This document shows, one piece after another, positions 25,092 through 33,985 of a stretch of DNA of 48,732 nt; the first letter of the stretch is position 1, and each line of letters begins with the position of its first letter. The position numbers and the translations under genes are program-made. This DNA is from Acidobacteriota bacterium. Its GTDB lineage: Bacteria; Acidobacteriota; Vicinamibacteria; Vicinamibacterales; CAVVIG01. The notes below the pieces were generated by a model. That model had not been told where the DNA came from, did no database searches, and worked only from the letters and a program-made list of their open reading frames with translations. The stretch lies in the NCBI GenBank assembly GCA_025463215.1, contig JAOBWF010000139.1, positions 1-48,732 of the forward strand, read 5' to 3'.

Positions 25092-26927
25092 TCACCGCCG
25101 CGTCAGCAGCACCGCCGATGGTCCGCCGAAACGGATCACGCGTCCCGCGTCGGCCACCTCCGGCATCCGGCCATCGTCGCAGAAGTCAGCGTCTTCGGTC
25201 GTGAGGATCGGATCGCATGCGGCGCTTCCGATCCGCACGGTGCCCGAGTCGCGCAGCCGGGTCACGAGCACCCACCGGCCGCGCCGCATCACCACGGTAT
25301 CCTCGTCGGCGGCGAAGACCTCGAACGGCGCGCGCCGATCGCGCAGATCCGCCTCGTGCCGGCGCAGGTCGAGCAGCGTGCGGTACAGGCGCTCCACGCC
25401 GGCGTGCGGCAGCGCTGCCCTCTCGCTCCACGATAGCCGGCTCAACGCGAACGTCGAGGGATCCTGCGGGTCCGGGATCTGGGCCCGCGTCAACGGATCG
25501 GCGAACGCCTCGAACGCGGCGAACTCCTGCCGGCGTCCGTCGGTCATCGCGCGGCCGAGCGCCGCCTCATGATCGGTGAAGTACAGAAACGGCGTCGATG
25601 CCGCCCATTCCTGGCCCATGAAGATCAACGGCGTCTGCGGCACCAGGAGCAGCAGGGCCGAGGCGGCGCGAAACGCGTCCAGGCCGATGCCGTGATGCAG
25701 GCGATCGCCGAAGGCGCGGTTGCCGACCTGATCGTGATTCTGCAGGCAGACCACGAACTGCGACGGGGCGAGCGCGCCGGGATCGGAGCCGCGCGGGCGC
25801 CCGGTCGTCGCGGTGGGCTGGCCGACGTAGAACCAGCCCCGACGAATCGTCGCCGCGAGGTCGCGGGCGGCGCCCCTGACGTCGGCGAAGTAGCCGTCCC
25901 GATCGCCGGCGAGCGCCACGCGCACCTGATGATGGAAGTCGTCCGCCCACACCGCGTCGAGGCCGAAGCCGCGCGGCGGCGCCTCCACGACCGCCGCCAG
26001 GTTGCGCTCGTCCTCGGCGATCAGGATCACCGGCCGGGTGGCGCCTTCGTCGATCCGTTCGCGCAGCTCCGCGAGGAAATGCCGCGGACCCTGGTCGATC
26101 AGCGCGTGCGTCGCGTCGAGGCGGAGGCCGTCGACGTGATACTCGTGAATCCAGTGGCGCGCGTTTTCGATCAGAAAGGCACGGACATGTTCGCTGCCGT
26201 TGCCGTCGAGATTGATCGCCCCACCCCAGCCGTTGGTGTGCCGCTCGGAAAAATACCGCGGGCTGTAGGCGGACAGATACGCGCCGTCAGGCCCGAGATG
26301 GTTGTAGACCACGTCGAGGATCACGGCGAGGCCGTGCAGGTGGGCGGCGTTGATCAGGCGCCTCAGATCGTCGGGACTGCCGTAATGACGGGACGGCGCA
26401 AACAGATCGACGCCGTCATATCCCCAGTTGCGCGTCCCGGCGCTCTCCGCAACCGGCATCAACTCGATGGCGGTCACGCCGAGCGCCGCAAGATACCCGA
26501 GGCGTGATTCGACGCCGGCGAACGTTCCCTCGGTCGTGAAGGTGCCGACGTGCAGCTCGTAGATCACGAGCGCGTCGCGCCCCACACCCGGCCAGGCCTG
26601 GTCGGTCCAGATGAACTCGGAAGGATCGACGTAGGCCGAGGCGCCGTGGACGCCGTCCGGCTGCCAGCGCGACGCCGGATCCGGCAGGCCCTTGCCGCCG
26701 TCGATGCTGAAGCGATAACGGGTGCCGGTGGCGACGTCCGGTTCCCATCCGGTGAAGACGCCGTCAGCCCGCCGCGCCAGCGCGCGCGTCACGGTGAAAC
26801 GGTCGTGCTCGAACACGACGTCGACCGTCGCGGCGTCAGGCGCCCACACCGAAAACGTCGCGCCGCCCGCGGCTGGAATCGCGCCGAGCGTCGGTAGCCA
26901 CGTGAGTCGCTGCGGCGCCTCGATCAT
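25092..26927 (-). CDS. treZ: Maltooligosyltrehalose trehalohydrolase
   Basis: A 611-residue GH13 enzyme that releases trehalose from the end of maltooligosyltrehalose, second step of the TreY/TreZ route from glycogen-like chains. N-terminal carbohydrate-binding beta domain about 10-105 (GGATFSVWAPDAATVDVVF), then the TIM barrel with the four GH13 regions: LDVVYNHLG, GLRLDATHAL (nucleophile D271), LIAEDERN (acid/base E305) and QNHDQVGNRA (transition-state Asp). The WGYDGVDLFAPSRHYG segment is typical of TreZ. No treY or glgX is adjacent, so its partner must be elsewhere. Divergent from the catalase fusion; an inverted repeat lies right in front of its start. Confidence 0.93.
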   Translation of the reverse strand: MIEAPQRLTWLPTLGAIPAAGGATFSVWAPDAATVDVVFEHDRFTVTRALARRADGVFTGWEPDVATGTRYRFSIDGGKGLPDPASRWQPDGVHGASAYVDPSEFIWTDQAWPGVGRDALVIYELHVGTFTTEGTFAGVESRLGYLAALGVTAIELMPVAESAGTRNWGYDGVDLFAPSRHYGSPDDLRRLINAAHLHGLAVILDVVYNHLGPDGAYLSAYSPRYFSERHTNGWGGAINLDGNGSEHVRAFLIENARHWIHEYHVDGLRLDATHALIDQGPRHFLAELRERIDEGATRPVILIAEDERNLAAVVEAPPRGFGLDAVWADDFHHQVRVALAGDRDGYFADVRGAARDLAATIRRGWFYVGQPTATTGRPRGSDPGALAPSQFVVCLQNHDQVGNRAFGDRLHHGIGLDAFRAASALLLLVPQTPLIFMGQEWAASTPFLYFTDHEAALGRAMTDGRRQEFAAFEAFADPLTRAQIPDPQDPSTFALSRLSWSERAALPHAGVERLYRTLLDLRRHEADLRDRRAPFEVFAADEDTVVMRRGRWVLVTRLRDSGTVRIGSAACDPILTTEDADFCDDGRMPEVADAGRVIRFGGPSAVLLTRR

Positions 26928-26928
26928 G

Positions 26929-26948
26929 CCGCGTGAAACAGCACGCGG
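26929..26948. promoter_or_regulatory. Inverted repeat at the treZ start
   Basis: CCGCGTG (26929-26935) and CACGCGG (26942-26948) pair perfectly around AAACAG, with partial extension on both sides, one base upstream of the treZ ATG. It could be an operator or a leader-RNA hairpin covering the ribosome site of treZ. Confidence 0.35.
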
Positions 26949-27060
26949 TATGCCGCGCGGCGGCAGGCGCCAAGCGTCAGGGTATGGCGCTTGCGTAGCG
27001 AGAGGACACGTCGCTTCACCACCACGCCAATCGTTCCCACATCATCAGGAGCCAGCGTCC

Positions 27061-28467
27061 ATGTATCACCACGTAAAGAAGTTAATGTATACAGTGCGCG
27101 TCGACGCGCCCGACCCCGCCTTCGGCAACATGCTGCTCGAGCAGTTCGGCGGCGCGAACGGTGAGCTTGCCGCCGCGATGCAGTACTCGATTCAGGGACT
27201 CAACTGCGACGACCTCGAGCGTAAAGATCTGCTGATGGACATCGGCACGGAGGAGCTGAGCCACCTCGAAGTCGTCGGCGTACTCACCCGCCTGCACCTG
27301 AAGCCGATGAAATTCAATCGCGAGGATGCCGAGGCGGATCCGCTGATCGCCATCGCCGGCGGCGGCGGCGTCAACTTGTACAACTCGATGGGCAATGCCT
27401 GGACCGCCGATTACCTGAAGGTCACCGGCGAGCTCGACGTCGATCTGCGCAGCAACATCGCGGCGGAGGCGCGCGCCAAGATCGTCTACGAACGGCTCAT
27501 CAATTTCACCGACGACGCCGGGACGAAGGATGCGCTGCAATTCCTGATGACCCGCGAGATCACGCACATGAAGGCGTTCACCGCGGCGCTCGAAAGCCTC
27601 GGTAAGCCGCGGTTCTCGATCGGCAAGATCCCGCCGACCCCGATCCTCGTCGACCAGTTCTTCAACGACTCCACCGGCATCGGCGACGAAGGCGAGATCG
27701 ATGCCCGCGGGCCGTGGAACGAAGGCGGGGAATGGACGTTCGTCGAGGCGCCCGCGTTCCAGGACATCCGCCAGGCGTCGCAGTCTGGCGAGGGGATCGA
27801 CGACCGCCGCACCAGCGTCACCAGCGAGCCGGAGATGGTCCGCGAGCTGCTCGTCGACCAGCTCAGGGATCTGCTCCATGCCGAGGGGCAGCTGCTCAAG
27901 GCGCTGCCGACGATGGCCAGCGCCTCCTCGTCTGATCTCCTCCAGATGGCGTTCCAGAAGCACCTCGCCGAAACCGAAGATCACGCCGCGCGGCTCAAGG
28001 AATGCCTCGAGCAGCTCGGCGCCGCCGATACGAAGGCCAAACCGTGCAAGGGCATGGCGGGGCTGATCGAAGAGGGCCAGGAAGTGATCGACGAGGGCGA
28101 GGAGATGGACGACGTCGCCGCGGATCTCGCGCTGATCGCGTCGGCGCAGAAGGTCGAACACTACGAGATCTCCGGCTACGGCACCGCGCGCACCCTCGCG
28201 GGACAGATCGGCCAGCCGGCGATCGCGCAGATTCTGATGAAGACGCTCGCGGAGGAGGAAGTCGCCGACAACCTGCTGACGCAGATCGCGCGGGAGCTGA
28301 TGGGCGGTCTGCGCACGGGCGCCGGGACCACCGCGGCCGAGGACGCGGGTGTGATCATGGAGCGCGACTCGAAGACGACCCGCAACCGGACGGCGGGCGA
28401 CGATGACGACGTCAGCGGCGGACCGCAGTCGAAGCCGTCCCGCTCACGGTCGACGACGAAGCGGTAA
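27061..28467 (+). CDS. Manganese catalase fused to a DUF892 (YciF-like) ferritin-like domain
   Basis: A 468-residue two-domain protein. Residues 1-270 are a dimanganese catalase: ligand residues fit the family pattern at E35 (GELAAAMQY), E65 and H68 (GTEELSHLEVV), E136 (AAEARAKIVYE) and H169 (REITHMKAF), with the usual 33-residue spacing between the last two. It degrades hydrogen peroxide without heme. Residues about 285-435 are DUF892 (RELLVDQLRDLLHAEGQLLKALP, ETEDHAARLKECLEQLG, KVEHYEISGYGTARTLA), a four-helix ferritin-like module of stress proteins YciE/YciF. The tail is charged and low-complexity. CAGGAG sits 10 bases ahead of ATG 27061. Mn catalases normally end near residue 300, so this is a true fusion, probably stress-induced. 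Confidence 0.92.
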   Translation: MYHHVKKLMYTVRVDAPDPAFGNMLLEQFGGANGELAAAMQYSIQGLNCDDLERKDLLMDIGTEELSHLEVVGVLTRLHLKPMKFNREDAEADPLIAIAGGGGVNLYNSMGNAWTADYLKVTGELDVDLRSNIAAEARAKIVYERLINFTDDAGTKDALQFLMTREITHMKAFTAALESLGKPRFSIGKIPPTPILVDQFFNDSTGIGDEGEIDARGPWNEGGEWTFVEAPAFQDIRQASQSGEGIDDRRTSVTSEPEMVRELLVDQLRDLLHAEGQLLKALPTMASASSSDLLQMAFQKHLAETEDHAARLKECLEQLGAADTKAKPCKGMAGLIEEGQEVIDEGEEMDDVAADLALIASAQKVEHYEISGYGTARTLAGQIGQPAIAQILMKTLAEEEVADNLLTQIARELMGGLRTGAGTTAAEDAGVIMERDSKTTRNRTAGDDDDVSGGPQSKPSRSRSTTKR

Positions 28468-28487
28468 CGCGCGTTCTACGACCTCGT

Positions 28488-28535
28488 AGCGCAGCGGCTT
28501 CAGGCCTGCCACCCTGCAGGCTGAAGCCCTGCGCT
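28488..28535. repeat. REP-like interspersed palindrome
   Basis: Two arms, 28488-28509 and 28513-28535, are imperfect inverted copies of AGCGCAGSGGCTTCAGGCCTGC with one-base bulges. A related half-site, GGCCTTCAGGCC, follows near 28587. The sequence type (GGCTTCAG.../CTGAAGCC) is like short palindromic repeats scattered between genes in acidobacterial genomes. It lies between the convergent catalase and DUF4380 genes and may also act as a transcription barrier. Confidence 0.5.
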
Positions 28536-28636
28536 TGACACGCATCCGCAAGCGGCTCGACTGTGTGTTCACTGTTGTCGCGCGGGCCTTCAGGCCTACT
28601 CCTGGACGGCCGATCTGAACGTCTGCACGACACACG

Positions 28637-29530
28637 TCAGAACGGTTCGCCGTCGCCGGTCGACAACAGGGCTTCGAGCAGATCCCACTGCTCGTCGTCC
28701 CGAGCAGACGCGGGCCGCGCCTGGAACAGGGTCCACTGTTCCGTGTGCACGGCGGCGTTTCCCGGGGCGAGCTGTTCGAAGGGTCCCAGCGTCTCGACTT
28801 CGAGGTAGTCCTCGATCGTGAACAGCTCGTTGTTGCACCCGAAATCCGGATAGCTCGCGCCCGCCTGCCATCCGAATCGTTTCACGAACACCACTTCGTC
28901 CAACTGCACGGCGCACCAGCCGGCCGCGTTGCCGACCCCGATTTTCTGCGCGGTCGTGCGCGACAGATCCGGCGTGAGCGCGATCAGCCGGGGACCGATC
29001 CGCCACCGCGGATCGGCGAGGTCCGTATAGGACCACTGCACCATCGCGCGCGCCGGCAGGAAGTCCTCGGTGTGGCTGCGGAACGGCGGCTGCGGCACGA
29101 ACGCCGTTGCGCGTCCGGCGACGATCGAGATCGCCCACGGCGCAACCCGAACCGGCCAGCAGGTGCGGTTGACGATGCGATGCGTGACGATGATGCGGGA
29201 GCCGGCGGCCGCGATCGCAATCGTCAGGTGCTTCTCGATGCCGGCGGCGTCGACCGGTTGGACGAAGCTCCCGGCGCGCGCGTCGTGGACGTCGCACGCG
29301 ATCGGCAGCGTGTCGGGCGCGTACGATCCGGGCATCGATTCCGGTGCCACCCAGAGCCGGTGCCCGCCGATCGGTTTCCAGGGACCGAGCGGCGTGGGCG
29401 TCGAGCGATCGCCGGCTGACGCCAGCAGGTTGTCTGATCCGACGAATCCGTACCGAACGATCCGCAGGCCCTCCGCCACCGACACCACGAGATCGACGAC
29501 CCCGTTGGTGAGCGTGTACGCGGCTGTCAT
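28637..29530 (-). CDS. DUF4380 / galactose mutarotase-like protein
   Basis: A 297-residue beta-rich protein resembling the DUF4380 branch of the galactose mutarotase fold, recognised by GPWKPIGGHRLWVAPESMPG near residue 48-67 and the HRIVNRTCWPVRVAPWAIS strand pair. The family is presumed to bind or epimerise sugars; no reaction is proven. Last gene of the long sugar operon, starting 10 bases after the GH1-RmlD fusion. ATG 29530 chosen because the coding character begins there. Confidence 0.75.
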   Translation of the reverse strand: MTAAYTLTNGVVDLVVSVAEGLRIVRYGFVGSDNLLASAGDRSTPTPLGPWKPIGGHRLWVAPESMPGSYAPDTLPIACDVHDARAGSFVQPVDAAGIEKHLTIAIAAAGSRIIVTHRIVNRTCWPVRVAPWAISIVAGRATAFVPQPPFRSHTEDFLPARAMVQWSYTDLADPRWRIGPRLIALTPDLSRTTAQKIGVGNAAGWCAVQLDEVVFVKRFGWQAGASYPDFGCNNELFTIEDYLEVETLGPFEQLAPGNAAVHTEQWTLFQARPASARDDEQWDLLEALLSTGDGEPF

Positions 29531-29540
29531 GATCGCGGCA

Positions 29541-31682
29541 TCAGGCCGCGTCACTGATCCGGGTGCGATCGCGCACGTAGCGCGACAGCGACTCTTCGAG
29601 CGGCGGCAGCAGCGGACCGCGCTCGCTGCCGAGCGCGCTGTACGGCGGCCGCGCCGCCGGCGCGCGCGACACGAGCCGCTGGCAACCCTCGACGCCGTTG
29701 GGATTGAGGCCGGCGACACGCGCAGCGATTTTCGCGAGCTCGAACCACGTCAGCGCGCCGCTGTTGGCGACGTGCCAGATGCCATTGGCGCCGTCGATCA
29801 GCAGGTCGAGCGCGCGGTCGACGAGATCCGGGACGTAGGTCGGCGACACGATCGCCTGGTTGGTGGCGCGGACGGTGGCGCCGGTCGCAAGCTGGTCGAG
29901 CACCTGGGTCACGAAGTTGGCGCGGTCCCACGGTCCGAAAAACGCGCTGGTGCGGATCACCAGCGCCGCGGGCGCGAGCGCGAGGACGCGCCGCTCGGCC
30001 TCGACCTTGGTACGGCCGTACACGTTGAGGGGCCCTACCGGATCGCTTTCGACGTACGGGCGCTTCAGCCCGCCGTCGAAGACCAGATCCGACGAGAACG
30101 TCACGAGCTGAATGCCGCGCTGGCGGCAGACGGTGGCGAGCACCGCCGGGCCGACGGCGTTGGCGCGCCGGCACGCCGACGGCTCGCGTTCGGCCTCGTC
30201 GACCCGGACGTAGCCTGCAGCGTTGACGATCGCCCACGGCTGCCACCGCGCGATCGCGCCGCGCACCGCGTCGGGATCGCTGATTTCCATGTCGCGCCGC
30301 GTCAGCGCGACGTACGGCAAGCCGCGCAGTTCGCACGCCTGGGCGAATGCGCGTCCGAGGGTGCCGTTGGCGCCGGTGATCAGGATCGGACGCGCCGACG
30401 AAGGCAGCGGGCCCGCCGGCCTGCGCCACCATCCGGGGACGCTCAAGGCCGGATGGTCCGGCGTGCGGCCGGCGCCGAGATCGGCGATGATGCCGCCCAC
30501 CGCGGTGCGCCGCGGCGTGCCGGTGCGGACGTCGAAGGCGCCGGGCTCGTAGTACTTCGCCTCGACCCGGGTCAGCAGCGAATCCCAGTCCCACGAGCCG
30601 AGCAGCGCCCACGCGGTCACGGCGCGGACGTCGGCGCCCTGGGCGGCGGCGGCGTGCGCACCCTGCCAGGCGTCGACCAGCCAGCGCATCTGCTCTTCAC
30701 GGGTACAGCCGATGTGCGCTTCGGTGATCGCGACCGGCAGCCCGTAGCGCTCCCACGCCTCGGTGAGCACGGCGGCGTGGCCGCGCAGGCCGACGCCAGG
30801 GACCCGCACCGCTTCGACGTCGGCATAGCGCTGTTTGCCGTTGCCGCCGTGCGCCTCGCGCGGATAGCGATCGAGCCGGCCATCGAGGTAGCGATCGCTG
30901 GTGACGTAATAGTTCAACCCGATGATCGCCGGCGGAACCGGCGCGCGGCGGATCGCTTCGAGCTGGACGCGCCCGCCCCGGGCGCACAGATAGCGCCACA
31001 GCGGATGGCGCTCGGTGACGCGGCCGGTCAGCAGGTCGAGGCTCAGCCAGCGCCGCTTGTTCTCGAATGCCGCCTGCGCCGCGACGTCGCGCGTCGCGCG
31101 GACGTGGCCGGCGTCCTCGGTCTGGACCAGCTCGGCGTCGGGCGCGTGCCCGCGGATCGCGGCCATCGCCGCGCCGATCGCGCGGCATTGATGCAGCAGC
31201 GCCGCGACGAAGGCGCGGTCGTTGCGCTCATGGGGATACCAATGGCCGTAGAGCGCGGCAAACCGCGCGGTCGTGAGCGGCTCGTTGATCGGCGTGTAGC
31301 GACGGATCCACGGATAGCGCGCCGCGAACGCCGACGCGTATTCCGCCAGCTTCTCGGGGAACTTCGGATCGAGCAGGTGCGTACCGGCCGGTCCGCTGCC
31401 GTGATGGACCAGGCCGACGATCGGCTCGACGCCCAGTTCACGCAGCCGCCCGAGCGCGCGATCCGAGGCGCTCCAGTCGGCGCGGGCGACGCCGTCCGGT
31501 GCGACACGCTCCCACAGCACCGGGAATCGCAACGCCTTGATCCCGAGTGCGGCAATCGCGTCGAGATCCCCGGCGCGGGTGTAGTGCCCGCAGCGCTCGA
31601 GTTGATCGACGAAGTGATCGCCGATCCGGTTGATCGTGCACTCGATGCCGCCCCACAGTTCGATCGGTCGGTTCGCCATCAT
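29541..31682 (-). CDS. GH1 glycosidase - RmlD (dTDP-4-dehydrorhamnose reductase-like) fusion
   Basis: A 713-residue fusion. Residues 1-405 are a shortened glycosyl hydrolase family 1 barrel with acid/base E134 (PINEPLTT) and nucleophile E321 (AITEAHIG). The usual ITENG reads ITEAH, so sugar specificity or even activity may differ. Residues 430-713 are an extended SDR of the RmlD type: nucleotide-binding ITGANGTLGRAF (435-446), FSSDLVFDGG, and catalytic Y555xxxK559 (VYGRTK). RmlD reduces dTDP-4-keto-rhamnose; no rmlA, B or C is nearby. The start overlaps the galactopyranose mutase stop (ATGA), and no internal break or stop suggests an artefact. Such fusions next to glf occur in other bacteria with cell-surface galactofuranose, so a role in surface glycan assembly is inferred. 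Confidence 0.9.
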   Translation of the reverse strand: MMANRPIELWGGIECTINRIGDHFVDQLERCGHYTRAGDLDAIAALGIKALRFPVLWERVAPDGVARADWSASDRALGRLRELGVEPIVGLVHHGSGPAGTHLLDPKFPEKLAEYASAFAARYPWIRRYTPINEPLTTARFAALYGHWYPHERNDRAFVAALLHQCRAIGAAMAAIRGHAPDAELVQTEDAGHVRATRDVAAQAAFENKRRWLSLDLLTGRVTERHPLWRYLCARGGRVQLEAIRRAPVPPAIIGLNYYVTSDRYLDGRLDRYPREAHGGNGKQRYADVEAVRVPGVGLRGHAAVLTEAWERYGLPVAITEAHIGCTREEQMRWLVDAWQGAHAAAAQGADVRAVTAWALLGSWDWDSLLTRVEAKYYEPGAFDVRTGTPRRTAVGGIIADLGAGRTPDHPALSVPGWWRRPAGPLPSSARPILITGANGTLGRAFAQACELRGLPYVALTRRDMEISDPDAVRGAIARWQPWAIVNAAGYVRVDEAEREPSACRRANAVGPAVLATVCRQRGIQLVTFSSDLVFDGGLKRPYVESDPVGPLNVYGRTKVEAERRVLALAPAALVIRTSAFFGPWDRANFVTQVLDQLATGATVRATNQAIVSPTYVPDLVDRALDLLIDGANGIWHVANSGALTWFELAKIAARVAGLNPNGVEGCQRLVSRAPAARPPYSALGSERGPLLPPLEESLSRYVRDRTRISDAA

Positions 31683-32797
31683 GAAGATGCCACGCAGTCG
31701 GCGCGCCGCACTCCCGCGATCTTCGAGAAGGTCGTCAACGCCTGCGCCACCACCTGGTCCATGTTGTAGTACTTGTAGGTGCCGAGGCGGCCGACGAAAT
31801 GGACCCCCGGCGTCACCGCGCCCAGTTCCTGGTACCGCTTGTAGAGCGCCGCGTTCTCCGGCCGCGGAATCGGATAGTACGGGTCCCCTTCCGCCTGCGG
31901 ATACTCGTACACCCGCGTCGTCTTCGCATGCGTCTGGCCGGTCAGATGCTTGAACTCGGTGACCCGCGTATAGAGGTTGTCGTTCGGATAGTTGATCACG
32001 GCCACGGGCTGCACCTGCTCGGTGTTCAGCGTCTCCCACTGGAACTGGAGGGAGCGGTAGGGCAGCTTGCCGAACCGATAGTCGAAGAACTCGTCGATCG
32101 GGCCGGTGCAGATCACTTCGTCGTAGAGGATGCTGCCCTCGATCTCGTGGTAGTCGGTGTTGAGCAGGATCTTGATGTTGGGGTGATCGAGCAGCCGCTC
32201 GAACATGCGGGTGTAGCCCTTGAGCGGCATCGCCTGGTAGGCGTCGGTGAAGTAGCGATCGTCCCGGTTGGTGCGCGTCGGCACGCGCGCCGTCACCGCG
32301 GCGTCGAGCTCCGACGGATCGAGCCCCCACTGCTTACGCGTGTAGTTGCGGAAAAATTTCTCGTAGAGCTCGCGTCCCACCTGGTTGAGGATGACGTCCT
32401 CCGACGTCTTGAGCTCGGCGCGCGGCTCGGCGACCGACTTGTAGAACTCGCCGAGCTGGAACGCGTTGAACGACGTGCCGTAGAGCGTGTTGATAGTGTC
32501 GAGATTGATCGGGATCGGGACCAGGCGGCCGTCGACCCACGCCCGCACGCGGTGCTGATAGGGAAACCACTCGGTGAAGCGCGACAGGTAGTTGAACACC
32601 TCGCGCGAATTGGTGTGGAAGATGTGCGGTCCGTACTTGTGAATCAGGATGCCGTGCTCGTCGTGGTAATCGTAGGCGTTGCCGCCGATGTGCGGCCGCT
32701 TGTCGACCAGCAGGACGCGCTTGTCGAGCCCCGCGGCGAGCCGCTCCGCCAGCACACAGCCGGCGAAGCCGGCGCCGATGATCATGTAATCGAACAC
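31679..32797 (-). CDS. glf: UDP-galactopyranose mutase
   Basis: A 372-residue FAD enzyme that interconverts UDP-galactopyranose and UDP-galactofuranose. FAD-binding Rossmann motif at the N-terminus (IIGAGFAGCVLAERL), GGNAYDYHDEHGILIHKYGPHIFHT, the conserved arginine-bearing KFFRNYTRKQWG and VPTRTNRDDRYF segments, and the C-terminal FVGRLGTYKYYNMDQVV. Full length. It supplies the donor for the glycosyltransferase encoded 13 bases upstream, and its stop overlaps the fusion gene. Confidence 0.96.
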   Translation of the reverse strand: MFDYMIIGAGFAGCVLAERLAAGLDKRVLLVDKRPHIGGNAYDYHDEHGILIHKYGPHIFHTNSREVFNYLSRFTEWFPYQHRVRAWVDGRLVPIPINLDTINTLYGTSFNAFQLGEFYKSVAEPRAELKTSEDVILNQVGRELYEKFFRNYTRKQWGLDPSELDAAVTARVPTRTNRDDRYFTDAYQAMPLKGYTRMFERLLDHPNIKILLNTDYHEIEGSILYDEVICTGPIDEFFDYRFGKLPYRSLQFQWETLNTEQVQPVAVINYPNDNLYTRVTEFKHLTGQTHAKTTRVYEYPQAEGDPYYPIPRPENAALYKRYQELGAVTPGVHFVGRLGTYKYYNMDQVVAQALTTFSKIAGVRRADCVASS

Positions 32798-32809
32798 TGG
32801 ATGCCCTTC

Positions 32810-33940
32810 CTAGGACGCGTTACGCGCGTGGGTTTCGCCGCGGGACTTGCGGGCGGCGATCGCCTGCTCCACCTGCTGCCGCATGCGCAGCCAGGTGCCG
32901 TCCCACGACATGTGCGTGAGGAACGCGTCGGCGGCGCGCAGCCGTCCGACCGGTTCCTCTCTCAGCGCGGCCTCGACGGCGGCGACGAACTCCTCGACCG
33001 TGTCGGCGATCCGCGCCAGTCCCTGTTGCCCGTACGGCCGGACCACGTCGCGGATCGACGTCGACACCACCGGCTTCCCCGCCGCCAGGTATTCGGGGGT
33101 CTTGGTCGGGCTGATATAGCGCGTCGCGTCATTGCGCGCGAACGGCAGCATCGCCACGTCCCACCCCGCGATGTAGTCCGGCAGCTGGGCGTAGGTCTTG
33201 CCGCCGAGGTAATGGACATTGGCGGCACGCGGCAGGCTGACGGGATCGACCTTCGCCGTCGGCCCGACCAGCACGAGGTGCCAGTCGGGGCGCGCCGCGG
33301 CGACGCCGGCGAGCAGCCCGTAGTCCATGCGCTCGTCGATGACGCCGAAGAAGCCGATGCGCGGTCCGGGGATGCCGGCTTGATCCGCCGGCTCGTGCTG
33401 GATGTGGCGCGCGCGCGCGAAATGCGCGACGTCGACGCTGCTCGGAAACGCATGGACGTTGGCGTGGCTGGCGCGTTTCGCTTCGTACAGCGTCTGCCCG
33501 CCGGTGAAGACGACGTGCGCCCGTCGGAAGAGCTCGGCCTCGAGCCGCTGCAACTCGGGCGGTGCGCCGGCAAACGCGGAAAGCTCGTCCATGCAGTCGT
33601 ACACGACAGCCGCGGCATCTAAACCATGCGTAAAGAGCAGCGCCATCGGCGTGTAAAACCAGACCACAAAATCCCCTGGGACATGCCGACGAATGGCATC
33701 GCCGAGGAGGCGGCGCTGCCAGTCGCGATGCTCGTCAGGGCTGAGCGTGGCCGGCAGATGAGGGACCGCCACCAGGACTCCGGTGGCGTCCCGCGTCACC
33801 TCGATGTGCGCAGGGCCGTCGCCGAGGATCGGTTCTTCGACGTAAAGCACGGCACCCGTTTTCGCGGCGCGGCTGAGCAGATGTTGCGGCCGCTGGAACA
33901 CGAAGTGCCATCGCAAATGTGAAACGCAGACTATATTCAT
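32810..33940 (-). CDS. Glycosyltransferase, GT1/GT4 (GT-B) type
   Basis: A 376-residue GT-B transferase like those placed beside glf and of the TuaH type. N-terminal VCVSHLRWHFVFQRPQHLLSR is characteristic of the group; the C-terminal half carries GFFGVIDERMDYGLL, WHLVLVGPTAKVDP and the donor-site PTKTPEYLAAGKPVVST. Probably transfers galactofuranose or another hexose to a surface glycan. ATG 33940 preferred to GTG 33946; the ribosome site is weak. 45 bases separate it from galK, the largest gap in the operon, where a secondary promoter could lie. Confidence 0.88.
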   Translation of the reverse strand: MNIVCVSHLRWHFVFQRPQHLLSRAAKTGAVLYVEEPILGDGPAHIEVTRDATGVLVAVPHLPATLSPDEHRDWQRRLLGDAIRRHVPGDFVVWFYTPMALLFTHGLDAAAVVYDCMDELSAFAGAPPELQRLEAELFRRAHVVFTGGQTLYEAKRASHANVHAFPSSVDVAHFARARHIQHEPADQAGIPGPRIGFFGVIDERMDYGLLAGVAAARPDWHLVLVGPTAKVDPVSLPRAANVHYLGGKTYAQLPDYIAGWDVAMLPFARNDATRYISPTKTPEYLAAGKPVVSTSIRDVVRPYGQQGLARIADTVEEFVAAVEAALREEPVGRLRAADAFLTHMSWDGTWLRMRQQVEQAIAARKSRGETHARNAS

Positions 33941-33985
33941 GTGCACCCGGCGGCACAGATTCCAATTTTCGTGCCGGTGGGGAGC

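Noticed and set aside
29070..31769. 899-residue plus-strand frame opposite GH1-RmlD
   Set aside because: Low-complexity Arg/Ala/Asp shadow; the minus strand has recognised GH1 and RmlD motifs.
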